A stretch of DNA of 64,000 nucleotides from SIG452 sp045541975. Its GTDB lineage: Bacteria; Bacillota; Clostridia; UMGS1840. The notes under the pieces are model-generated. The model ran no database searches. It had not been told where the DNA came from and saw only the letters and a program-made list of their open reading frames with translations. Shown here piece after piece: positions 35,551-43,269 of this stretch. Where the stretch lies: NCBI GenBank assembly GCA_045541975.1, contig JAZQKB010000037.1, positions 1 through 64,000 on the forward strand, read 5' to 3'. Both the position numbers and the translations under genes were made by a program. Each line of letters opens with the position of its first letter. Position 1 is the stretch's first letter.

Positions 35551-35633
35551 ATGTGAAATAGCTATGTACATTCTTGAAATTTTGGTTTATATTGATTAAA
35601 ACAGTAGCTATTATCATGAATACGGAGGGCAGT

Positions 35634-36404
35634 ATGTTATTTACAAGAAGAAATATCGTCAGAAGTAAAGAGTTGGATCATGTTCAGATTATATCTGATA
35701 GCGGAAAAATGGGGATTATCAGCCTCATGGATAACTCTTATATTTTGCCTTTAGAATACGACAATGTATTTGTTTACGGAACTGACGTTTTTATTGTACA
35801 TCACAAAGGAAAAATAGGAGCAATCAGAATAGAAGATAATAAACTATATTGGATTGCAGAATGTGAATACGATACCTTGGATACCTTTGGTCATGATTTG
35901 ATTTTTTGTAATGATAAGGGAGTACGGTATTATAACGCCTTCTTAAAGTCAGTTCATGATTTTATTGATATCATTGTTGATGTTCCGTTTTTATATTGCA
36001 AGGATGAAGACTATCAGTACATTCTTTTCGGGGAACTGGGTGAAATCATTTACAAAAAGAAATATACTTCCTACAGTGAATCATGTTTTTGCTTTTGCGG
36101 ATATACCGACAAAGGACCGGTATTTTATGATGCCAGCTACAGTTCCTATCTTTATCCGAAAGAAAAAGGCTATCAAGCCTATCATGATTTGTTTAACTAC
36201 CCGATAATTGTAAATGACAATAATATTGCAAATATCACAGAGGGGGAACAGGGAATCGGCTTGATTGATTCCTATGGAAATCATATTTTACCAAACTGTT
36301 ATGATTCCATAAAAGCGGAATTAAAAATCACCGCAGTCAATGAAGACGAAAAAACAGAAAAAATAATATCCATTCCTCAAAGTATCTTTGAAAAATGGAT
36401 ATAG
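35634..36404 (+). CDS. WG-repeat-like protein
   Basis: 256 residues with degenerate WG-type repeats: GKMGIISLMDNSYILPLEYD (about 24-43), GKIGAIRIEDN, and a late QGIGLIDSYGNHILPNCYDS. No signal peptide or TM helix, so cytosolic. The start is ATG 35634 with CGGAGGG 5-6 nt upstream; the in-frame ATG 35574 lacks one. This gene sits between kinase and RHH in copy 2 but is missing in copy 1. WG-repeat proteins are often found with stress or defence genes; function unknown. Confidence 0.7.
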   Translation: MLFTRRNIVRSKELDHVQIISDSGKMGIISLMDNSYILPLEYDNVFVYGTDVFIVHHKGKIGAIRIEDNKLYWIAECEYDTLDTFGHDLIFCNDKGVRYYNAFLKSVHDFIDIIVDVPFLYCKDEDYQYILFGELGEIIYKKKYTSYSESCFCFCGYTDKGPVFYDASYSSYLYPKEKGYQAYHDLFNYPIIVNDNNIANITEGEQGIGLIDSYGNHILPNCYDSIKAELKITAVNEDEKTEKIISIPQSIFEKWI

Positions 36405-36440
36405 TTACACATAGAAGAAGTTGGTTAACCGCTGAAAGAG

Positions 36441-36474
36441 AAAAGAAACAGGAGTTTATTGACCTGTTTCTTTT
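36441..36474. terminator. hairpin between WG-repeat gene and RHH gene
   Basis: GAAACAGG and CCTGTTTC arms with A- and T-runs on either side; can serve both convergent genes. Confidence 0.65.
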
Positions 36475-36644
36475 CCGTTTGACGATGTCTGTAAGTGTTC
36501 CAGTGCAAATTCACAACATTGGACAACTAATTGATTAAATGATATTCCTTGCCCACTGGCAAGTTTTCCAAGGGTTTCAATGAGTGTATCCGGCATTCTG
36601 ATAGTTCGGTTTGAGCTGGACGGTTTTTTGATAACAAATTTCAT
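36456..36644 (-). CDS. ribbon-helix-helix regulator, copy 2
   Basis: 62 residues, nearly identical to the 5883-6071 product; differences are mainly at the SERG/SGQG turn and the C-terminal tail. RHH strand NRTIRMPDTLIETLG and helices as in copy 1. AAAGGAGG precedes the ATG. It is divergent from the SPFH gene at 36802. The strong conservation means both copies probably recognise the same operator, giving cross-talk between the chromosomal and mobile loci. Confidence 0.85.
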   Translation of the reverse strand: MKFVIKKPSSSNRTIRMPDTLIETLGKLASGQGISFNQLVVQCCEFALEHLQTSSNGKETGQ

Positions 36645-36735
36645 AGTGTTCGCCTCCTTTATATTATAATTTTAACCGATTTTAAGAATTAAAGATATAT
36701 TCAAAATAACAACCATAAACAGATTTAAAAAATAG

Positions 36736-36764
36736 TTGCAAAACAAAAAATATTGTGATATAAT
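36736..36764 (+). promoter_or_regulatory. promoter of SPFH-TIR operon
   Basis: TTGCAA 36736-36741, 17 bp, TATAAT 36759-36764; counterpart of 6162-6190. Confidence 0.8.
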
Positions 36765-36801
36765 AAAGAAAATTTGTTGAAATTGCAGAAAGGAGAAGAA
36801 A

Positions 36802-38046
36802 ATGGCTAATATATCGCAGATTATCAAATATGAAGGAGATAATTCCACTTTTGTATGGAAACATCCTTGTGAAGATTTTAATACTGCCACACAGCTTATA
36901 GTACATGAATCACAACAAGCAATATTTTATATGAATGGGCAACTGCTGGATTGCTTTGAAGCAGGTAGACATACGTTAGAAACAGAAAATATTCCTCTGA
37001 TAAGAAGATTTTTTAATAAGCCGTTTGGTGACCAAACTCCATTTCATTGTGAAGTTTACTTTGTCAATAAAACAGAACAAATGGCCGTTAGATGGGGGAC
37101 TGACAGCAAAATCGAATATATGGAACCCACATATAACTTTCCGATTCAGATAGGTGCAAGCGGTGAAATGAATCTAAGGGTGTCAGATGCTAAAAAACTG
37201 TTAGTAAAAATTGTGGGAACAGAGGGTGCATTGACACAAAATAGTATGGTTCAAAAATTTCGTGCATTTTTAATGACAAAATTTAAAACCTATTTGTCAA
37301 CTTATATACGAAATCACAGTGTTAACATTTTTCAGATAGATGAAAAGCTAACGGAAATATCTGAGAATATTCATAAAATATTAGTAAGCGACTTTGAAGA
37401 ATATGGTGTGAGTCTTGTACATTTTTTTATTACTACTATTGTAAAGCCGGAAGAGGATAGTACATATAGACGGTTTAAAGAGTTGCATTTCCGACAGTAT
37501 GCAGATATTGCAGAAGCCAAACTCAAACAAAATGTTGATATCATAGAACAAGAAACCCAAAAGCAGAAAATGATTTTAGAAGCGGAAGGATTAGCAACAA
37601 AACGTCAGATTGAAGGATACACATATCAACAGGAACGTGGATTTGATGTAGCGGAAGGATTTGCTAAAAACGAAGGCGGAGAGAATATGACAGGTTTGGG
37701 GATTGGTCTTGGAGTTATGACCAGTGTAGGCGGAATTGTCGGCGGACTTGTAAATAACAGTATTGAAAATGCTGTAAATACTAATGTATCGAAATCATCT
37801 TTCATCTGTTCAAAATGTGGTAATACTGTACCCGAGAATGCAAAATTCTGTTTTGAATGTGGGACAAAGATTGAACAGCTTTCAGAACATGAAATAGTTT
37901 GCCCCCATTGTAATCGGAAAACTCCGAAAGGTAAATTTTGTATGGAGTGCGGTGGTAAATTACAACTCATTTGTTCTAACTGCGGAAGTATTGTTCCTAA
38001 CGGAGCGAAGTTTTGTTTAGAATGTGGAGAGAAGATAGGAGAATGA
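36802..38046 (+). CDS. SPFH-domain protein with three C-terminal zinc ribbons
   Basis: 414 residues. The SPFH/band-7-like part (about 25-270) resembles the YdjI/virion-core-protein group (FEAGRHTLETENIPLIRRFF; long helix ADIAEAKLKQNVDIIEQETQ). A Gly-rich segment (about 295-315) may touch the membrane. Three zinc ribbons follow: CSKCGN...CFECG, CPHCNR...CMECG, CSNCGS...CLECG (about 336-410). SPFH proteins form large ring-like assemblies at membranes; in Bacillus a related protein works with PspA-type envelope stress proteins. First gene of a five-gene operon. Confidence 0.85.
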   Translation: MANISQIIKYEGDNSTFVWKHPCEDFNTATQLIVHESQQAIFYMNGQLLDCFEAGRHTLETENIPLIRRFFNKPFGDQTPFHCEVYFVNKTEQMAVRWGTDSKIEYMEPTYNFPIQIGASGEMNLRVSDAKKLLVKIVGTEGALTQNSMVQKFRAFLMTKFKTYLSTYIRNHSVNIFQIDEKLTEISENIHKILVSDFEEYGVSLVHFFITTIVKPEEDSTYRRFKELHFRQYADIAEAKLKQNVDIIEQETQKQKMILEAEGLATKRQIEGYTYQQERGFDVAEGFAKNEGGENMTGLGIGLGVMTSVGGIVGGLVNNSIENAVNTNVSKSSFICSKCGNTVPENAKFCFECGTKIEQLSEHEIVCPHCNRKTPKGKFCMECGGKLQLICSNCGSIVPNGAKFCLECGEKIGE

Positions 38047-38048
38047 AT

Positions 38049-38477
38049 ATGAGTAATCAAGTTAAAATTATTTTATCCTCGGTTATTATGACAGTAGCTG
38101 TCTCCTTGTTATTTATGGTAATTCCGATAACCGGAGCTTTTATTGTGTCATATTCCTTTACTCTAATTGCAATTATTGGCATAGCACTGAGCCTTTTAGT
38201 ATTTGGAAAAAGCGAAACTACAAAAGCACCGCAAGGACTTGCCTTTATCCATACTGTCGGAGTATATTCGGTTATTAGTATTATATTCTCTTTCTTTGCT
38301 TATGTATTGACAATTTCAACCAAATGGACGATTGTTATACATACAGCAATATTGGCAGTGTTTGTAATTCGGATAATTGCTCTTATTGGTGGAAGTGAAT
38401 ACATCAATAAAACCGACAGCAAAGCAGAAGAAAAACATAAAGAATTTCAAAAAGAAAAAGAAAGTTATTGGAGGTAG
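38049..38477 (+). CDS. four-helix membrane protein
   Basis: About 142 residues with four hydrophobic segments (about 5-25, 30-50, 68-88, 95-112) and a charged C-terminal tail (KAEEKHKEFQKEKES). ATG 38049 is chosen for its spacing to AGGAGA; ATG 38043 overlaps the SPFH stop as ATGA and is also possible. Tight coupling to the SPFH gene suggests a shared complex at the membrane. No known family. Confidence 0.65.
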   Translation: MSNQVKIILSSVIMTVAVSLLFMVIPITGAFIVSYSFTLIAIIGIALSLLVFGKSETTKAPQGLAFIHTVGVYSVISIIFSFFAYVLTISTKWTIVIHTAILAVFVIRIIALIGGSEYINKTDSKAEEKHKEFQKEKESYWR

Positions 38478-38483
38478 TAAAAA

Positions 38484-38903
38484 ATGAAAAGAATCTTAGT
38501 TTTACTTGTAGTATTCTGTACCATGATATGTTTCACATCATGTTCGGTAAGTAATGAAACAACAAACACAAGTACAACTGATACCGGTCGAACTGTTGAG
38601 GAACCGGAAATCAAAACTACAGTTGCACCAACCACACCTACACCGAATACAAGCTATAAAACTCAGCAGAAATCAGAACCTGTTGTAAAAGAACAAACCA
38701 GTACAACTGTGGCTGTTTCTAATGCCATTATTGTGGAAGACAATCATGATAATAATGTGGTTTATAAGAAAAAATGTGATAGTTGCGGATATGTAGAACC
38801 GGGCACACATTCAATTAGTCCGGGCAGTATTATTGGTGGTCTGTATTGTCCAAATTGCGAAGAAACCAAAAGAGTTGAATTGAAGACTACGTATTCTTAC
38901 TAG
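38484..38903 (+). CDS. lipoprotein with C-terminal zinc-ribbon motif
   Basis: 139 residues. Signal peptide with lipobox FTSC (cysteine at about 20), a Thr/Pro-rich spacer (about 25-75), and a pair KKCDSCGYVEPG...GLYCPNCEET (about 95-130) that looks like a zinc ribbon. This would be extracellular after export, which is unusual for a zinc ribbon. It follows the membrane-protein gene by 6 nt. Confidence 0.7.
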   Translation: MKRILVLLVVFCTMICFTSCSVSNETTNTSTTDTGRTVEEPEIKTTVAPTTPTPNTSYKTQQKSEPVVKEQTSTTVAVSNAIIVEDNHDNNVVYKKKCDSCGYVEPGTHSISPGSIIGGLYCPNCEETKRVELKTTYSY

Positions 38904-38933
38904 AATAATTATCGAAAAAAGGAGTTATGCAAA

Positions 38934-39983
38934 ATGAATACAAGTAATTTAATATCTTGCAAATCATGTGGTGGGGAATTAAGTAAAGACGGCAATGTTT
39001 TTGTTTGTATGAATTGTGGCGAAGTTTTTAAAGATGAAAATGCTGTAAAAAATGGAAACACTACAATTCCAATTAAAACCAAGAACACTGCAAAATCATT
39101 TTCGGCAGAAAAAGCAGAAAGACTAAATAATTTATATAATGTTGCAAGACGTGCAAAAGAAAACAACAATGACGAACAAGCGGAAAAATATTATGATATG
39201 ATTTTAATTGAAGACCCAAATAGCTGGGAAGCTGTTTATTACACAACATATTTTAATGTTGCTCAATCTAAAATCGGTCAAATATCATCTGCAGCAGATA
39301 AATTGGCAAATTGTTTAAATAGCGTATTTGATTTAATTGAAGAATACGCTCCTTCCGATGAAGAAACAAGTGCAATTTCCGAAATTTATACAAAAACAAA
39401 AGCATTTGCAGAATTGCTTTATGTGAATGCTTACAATCATTATGCACAATTTAAAGATACAAGCAATTCTGTTTCAGAGTTCTTGACTAGATGTAATTCT
39501 ATTTATGTACTACTATGTGAGTTGGGAGACCAACTCGAAAAGAGATTTATTAGTAATCCTGCAATAGGGCATATGTGCGCTGAAGCTTGGAAGAAAGGAA
39601 TTGAAATCCGACTAAACTATCGGTTTTGGGATGAAGCATCAAAACAAAAAATACTCTATTACTCTGACAAGGTGAAAAAATATGATTCATCGTATCAGGG
39701 AGTTACATTTAATAACGGTGGTTGCTATGTAGCAACTTGTGTTTATGGTTCTTACGATTGTCCCGAGGTTTGGACTTTGAGACGGTTTAGAGATTATACG
39801 CTTGATGAAACTTGGTACGGCAGAATATTTATTAAAGTGTATTATGCAGTAAGTCCGAAACTTGTAAAAATGTTTGGTAATACAACATGGTTTAAAAAAT
39901 TATGGAAAACAAGACTAGATAAAATGGTTTCCAATCTAAAGAAGAAGGGCTATAAAGACACAAAATATTTTGATAAATATTAA
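38934..39983 (+). CDS. zinc-ribbon, helical-repeat and CFI-box-like protein
   Basis: 349 residues. An N-terminal zinc ribbon (CKSCGGELS...CMNCGEVF, about 8-30) is followed by a helical region with TPR-like character (about 60-240; AEKYYDMILIEDPNSWEAVY). The C-terminal end GGCYVATCVYGSYDCPEVW, LRRFRDYTL, GRIFIKVYYAVSP matches the CFI-box C-terminal domain seen in many clostridial stress proteins. The N-terminal ribbon plus repeat design is shared with the TIR protein encoded next. Confidence 0.75.
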   Translation: MNTSNLISCKSCGGELSKDGNVFVCMNCGEVFKDENAVKNGNTTIPIKTKNTAKSFSAEKAERLNNLYNVARRAKENNNDEQAEKYYDMILIEDPNSWEAVYYTTYFNVAQSKIGQISSAADKLANCLNSVFDLIEEYAPSDEETSAISEIYTKTKAFAELLYVNAYNHYAQFKDTSNSVSEFLTRCNSIYVLLCELGDQLEKRFISNPAIGHMCAEAWKKGIEIRLNYRFWDEASKQKILYYSDKVKKYDSSYQGVTFNNGGCYVATCVYGSYDCPEVWTLRRFRDYTLDETWYGRIFIKVYYAVSPKLVKMFGNTTWFKKLWKTRLDKMVSNLKKKGYKDTKYFDKY

Positions 39984-40000
39984 TCTTGGGGGAATTGATT

Positions 40001-42436
40001 GTGGCGATATTCAAATGTACAATGTGTGGAGGAAATCTGGAATTTACTGACGGTCAAAGCTACGGAACTTGCGATTCTTGTGGTAGTACAATGACTTTGC
40101 CGAAAGTACATGACGAGAGAATTTTAAATTTATTCAACAGAGCAAATCATTACAGACATCAAAATGAGTTTGACAAGGCTTTGGCTACATATGAAAGTAT
40201 TTTAACAGAGGATTCAGAAAATGCGGAAGCGTATTGGGGATGCGTTATTTCAAGATATGGGATTGAATATGTAGAGGACAGCACAACTCATAAAAGAATC
40301 CCTACTTGTCATAGAGTACAGAATGAGTCGATACTTTCTGATTTGGATTATCAGAAAGCTTTGGAATATGCACCGGATAATCATTCGGCTGAGATCTACA
40401 AGTCTGAAGCGGAAAGAATATCTGAGATACAGAAGGGTATTCTGAGTGTTGCAAGAAACGAAAAGCCCTATGATATTTTTATCTGTTATAAAGAAACGGA
40501 CGCAAGTGGCAAAAGAACAATCGACAGCACTTTAGCACAAGATATTTATTACCAGCTTACTAACGAGGGGTATAAGGTTTTTTTCTCTCGTATTACCTTA
40601 GAGGACAAACTTGGTCAAGAGTATGAACCATATATTTTTGCAGCGTTAAACTCTGCAAAGGTGATGCTTGTAGTTGGAACAAAGTCAGAATACTTTAACG
40701 CAGTATGGGTTAAAAATGAATGGGCAAGATTTTTAGAAATTACGAAAAAAGATAGAACCAAACTCATTATTCCTTGTTATCGTGATATGGATGCTTATGA
40801 TTTGCCGGATGAGCTGTCCATATTCCAGAGTCAGGATATGAGTAAAATCGGCTTTGTACAAGATTTATTAAGAGGTATCAATAAAGTTCTTACGGTAAAA
40901 GCTGAGTCATCTAATGCAACAGTTGTTCATCAAACTCACGATTACATTGCGGAAGCTGATGCCATGTTAAAACGTGCTTTTCTGTTTTTGGAAGAAGCAG
41001 AATGGCAAAAAGCAGATGAACTTCTTGAAAAGGTACTTAATATCACCCCTGAAAATGCTCTTGCGTATGTAGGAAAATTAATGGTCGATGTTAAGGTTAA
41101 CAAAGAAGAGAATCTTTCCAAACGTGCTTTAGAACTTAGTAAAAACTTAAACTATCAAAAGGCGGTACGGTTTGCTGATAGCATAGTAAAGGAAAAGTTG
41201 GAAACATATAATGCTTCTGCTACACAAAGGTATAAGCAGGTAGAAGAAGAACGAATTCGCAAGGAAAACGAAGAAAAAAAGAAACAAATCGAGCAAAAAA
41301 ACCTCAATGATTATGTTATGGCTTTAATCAATGAGTCTAAGAATGATATTAAGAAATATAAGCTTTATTATGTTTTAGCCACTTTAGCGATAGCGACAGT
41401 TTCGTTTATCATGTCAATCTCTTTATTGGAAAATCAGAATACTGCATTATATGGAATCGTACTAATGTTGTTCTGTCCTACATTATGTTTAGTTTCCGTT
41501 GTGATGGTGTTGTCTCTACCTAAGCTGAATGAGTGTGATGCGACAAATTTTGATCGGGAAGATACTGCTCAATATAAAGCGAATGTAAGCTCAGTATTAC
41601 AAACCCAAAAAAACAAAATAAAATCTAAAGTTAAAAAGTTTTCCTTGACTGCAATTTCTATAACAGTTGTATTGAATATTATTTTGTCATCCATATTGCC
41701 TATTCAATACAGTAATGCCATGAAACTATATGAAAATGGCGAGTATGAAGCTGCAATAGAGGCTTTTGAACAATTAGCTTTTTATAAAGATTCATATAAT
41801 ATGAAAAATTTATCACAAGAAAAATTAGAAATCGCAAAAAATGAAGCAGAAATTGCTAAAAACGAAGCTGAAAAACAACAAAATATGAAAAATGGGAAAA
41901 TTATTACAATGGGCAAATATAACGGCAGTACACTTACATGGGACGTTATAAGCGAAGCAGGTGGAAAAAAATTATTGCTTTGTAGACAATCATTTGAGAG
42001 TATTCCCTATGATGAGGTGAACAGTATTACAACGTGGGAGATTTCCAATATAAGAAAATGGTGTAATAGATTTTACAATAATGCCTTTACTTCTACGGAA
42101 AAAAACAAAATTATACTTTCAACACTCCAAAATATTGATTATGACGGCAATAAAGGCACAACCCAAGATTATGTCTTTGCCCTTAGCTACGAAGAAGCTA
42201 ATAAGTATCTTCCTAATTTATCAGGAGAAGCTCGCAACAATATGGAAAAAACCGAAACAGATAGCTTTTGGTTGCGAACAATAAGCAATAATAGATACCC
42301 AAAATACTCGGACATTAACCATAGAATTTCATTCCCATATATCGTGTGGGGTGAATCTTGCGAGGTAGATGATGATAACTACTATGCAATCATACATGGA
42401 CACGTAAGACCTGCAATGTGGATTCAAAGTAATTAA
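40001..42436 (+). CDS. zinc ribbon - TPR - TIR - transmembrane - DUF6273 protein
   Basis: 811 residues from GTG 40001 (GGGGGA 7 nt upstream; TTG 39986 is the alternative). Zinc ribbon CTMCGG...CDSCGS (6-28); TPR-like repeat (about 40-130); TIR domain about 157-295 (YDIFICYKETD, GYKVFFSRITLEDKLGQEYE) with a W-x-x-x-E element, AVWVKNEW, giving Glu240 as candidate catalytic residue for NAD+ cleavage. More TPR-like helices (about 315-400) and a charged coiled coil follow, then TM helices at about 455-475, 482-506 and 547-567, and a C-terminal DUF6273 domain (about 631-811; TWEISNIRKWCN). Probable effector of the operon; NADase activity is inferred. Confidence 0.85.
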   Translation: MAIFKCTMCGGNLEFTDGQSYGTCDSCGSTMTLPKVHDERILNLFNRANHYRHQNEFDKALATYESILTEDSENAEAYWGCVISRYGIEYVEDSTTHKRIPTCHRVQNESILSDLDYQKALEYAPDNHSAEIYKSEAERISEIQKGILSVARNEKPYDIFICYKETDASGKRTIDSTLAQDIYYQLTNEGYKVFFSRITLEDKLGQEYEPYIFAALNSAKVMLVVGTKSEYFNAVWVKNEWARFLEITKKDRTKLIIPCYRDMDAYDLPDELSIFQSQDMSKIGFVQDLLRGINKVLTVKAESSNATVVHQTHDYIAEADAMLKRAFLFLEEAEWQKADELLEKVLNITPENALAYVGKLMVDVKVNKEENLSKRALELSKNLNYQKAVRFADSIVKEKLETYNASATQRYKQVEEERIRKENEEKKKQIEQKNLNDYVMALINESKNDIKKYKLYYVLATLAIATVSFIMSISLLENQNTALYGIVLMLFCPTLCLVSVVMVLSLPKLNECDATNFDREDTAQYKANVSSVLQTQKNKIKSKVKKFSLTAISITVVLNIILSSILPIQYSNAMKLYENGEYEAAIEAFEQLAFYKDSYNMKNLSQEKLEIAKNEAEIAKNEAEKQQNMKNGKIITMGKYNGSTLTWDVISEAGGKKLLLCRQSFESIPYDEVNSITTWEISNIRKWCNRFYNNAFTSTEKNKIILSTLQNIDYDGNKGTTQDYVFALSYEEANKYLPNLSGEARNNMEKTETDSFWLRTISNNRYPKYSDINHRISFPYIVWGESCEVDDDNYYAIIHGHVRPAMWIQSN

Positions 42437-42755
42437 TAACCGAGATAGCGGTTAGATTGAAGGTGTTATGCAGGTAGAAGGATAAAGAAATTGTATGTTA
42501 TCCTTCTTGTGAAGCAAATGCGTAAAAAACTGCACAGTAAAAAAGAAAGGTTACGGAATTAAACTTTTTCCGTAACCTTTCTTTTTTATGATGAACAAAA
42601 CTAATTCAGAATTATGAAATTATTTTAATAATTGAAAATAGGCTTTGAAATCTATCACTCAAACCTTTTTGAAAGCATCAAATAATTAAATAAGGAGTTT
42701 ATATGGAAAGGAAAATAAAATTATTTCTAAAGAGGGTTATTTCTCTCTGAAGCAA
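42437..42755. other. intergenic region after the TIR gene
   Basis: Contains the terminator at 42540-42589 and a 15-codon ORF at 42703-42750 with a good ribosome binding site (TAAGGAG). The short ORF has no recognisable homology and may be a leader peptide or chance. Nothing else is seen. Confidence 0.5.
42540..42589 (+). terminator. terminator of the SPFH-TIR operon
   Basis: AAAGAAAGGTTACGGAA, 9-nt loop, TTCCGTAACCTTTCTTTTTT; 16-17-bp stem. Confidence 0.95.
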
Positions 42756-42959
42756 TTAATCACGTTTCTCCAAACGATACAGCGCTAAAGACAGACTATC
42801 ATAAGCCTTATGAAGCAGAGGTAGGACATCAAAGTATTTTTTATGATAATATCCGTAAATAGTATCTTCTAATGTTTTTATCATTTCTTTGGCAAAAACA
42901 ACATCATTGATGAACTGATTACCTTTTCTGAATGAATGATTTATAATATAACACTTCAA
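42756..42959 (-). CDS. small hypothetical protein
   Basis: 67 residues from TTG 42959, charged and helical (VVFAKEMIKTLEDTIYGYYH, LHKAYDSLSLALYRLEKRD). Its only start is a TTG with no clear ribosome binding site, so the start is uncertain. It is similar in style to small helical proteins near recombinases in clostridial elements, but no family is recognised. Confidence 0.4.
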   Translation of the reverse strand: MKCYIINHSFRKGNQFINDVVFAKEMIKTLEDTIYGYYHKKYFDVLPLLHKAYDSLSLALYRLEKRD

Positions 42960-43077
42960 ATTCTTATTTCGGTTATTCTACATAAACCGTTATGCGTATC
43001 ATATATATTATGTCATAGGTCAAGTTCTCAATTTCATAAACATTCATAGGGATAGTTGTTTAAAACTATGTACTTTA

Positions 43078-43121
43078 TGTGTGAAATGGTATATAATTTT
43101 AAAGTTTATCTGTTTCACACA
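43078..43121. promoter_or_regulatory. inverted repeat around the recombinase-operon -10 box
   Basis: TGTGTGAAA (43078-43086) and TTTCACACA (43113-43121) form a perfect 9-bp inverted repeat that brackets TATAAT at 43092-43097. No good -35 is visible, so activation or repression by a DNA-binding protein is likely. Confidence 0.6.
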
Positions 43122-43140
43122 GATTACCGGGTGATGTGAA

Positions 43141-43269
43141 ATGGACATTGAGAACAACTTTGACACATTGCTGATAATAGGCGTCTTAAAATCCTTGAAA
43201 GAACGTCAATTACTGACAGAAGAAGAATTATATGAATGTATCAAAAAAATAGAAAGAGAGGTGTCGTGA
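43141..43269 (+). CDS. small SHOCT-like protein upstream of the recombinase
   Basis: 42 residues: starts MDIENNFDTLLIIGVLKSLK and ends EELYECIKKIEREVS. The pattern of a helix, LKERQLLTEEEL turn and second helix resembles the SHOCT oligomerisation motif. Its stop overlaps the recombinase ATG by one base (TGATG), so the two are translationally coupled. Confidence 0.65.
   Translation: MDIENNFDTLLIIGVLKSLKERQLLTEEELYECIKKIEREVS

Noticed and set aside
42703..42750. 15-codon ORF with a good ribosome binding site
   Set aside because: Too short to support as a gene without conservation data; mentioned only in the intergenic entry.
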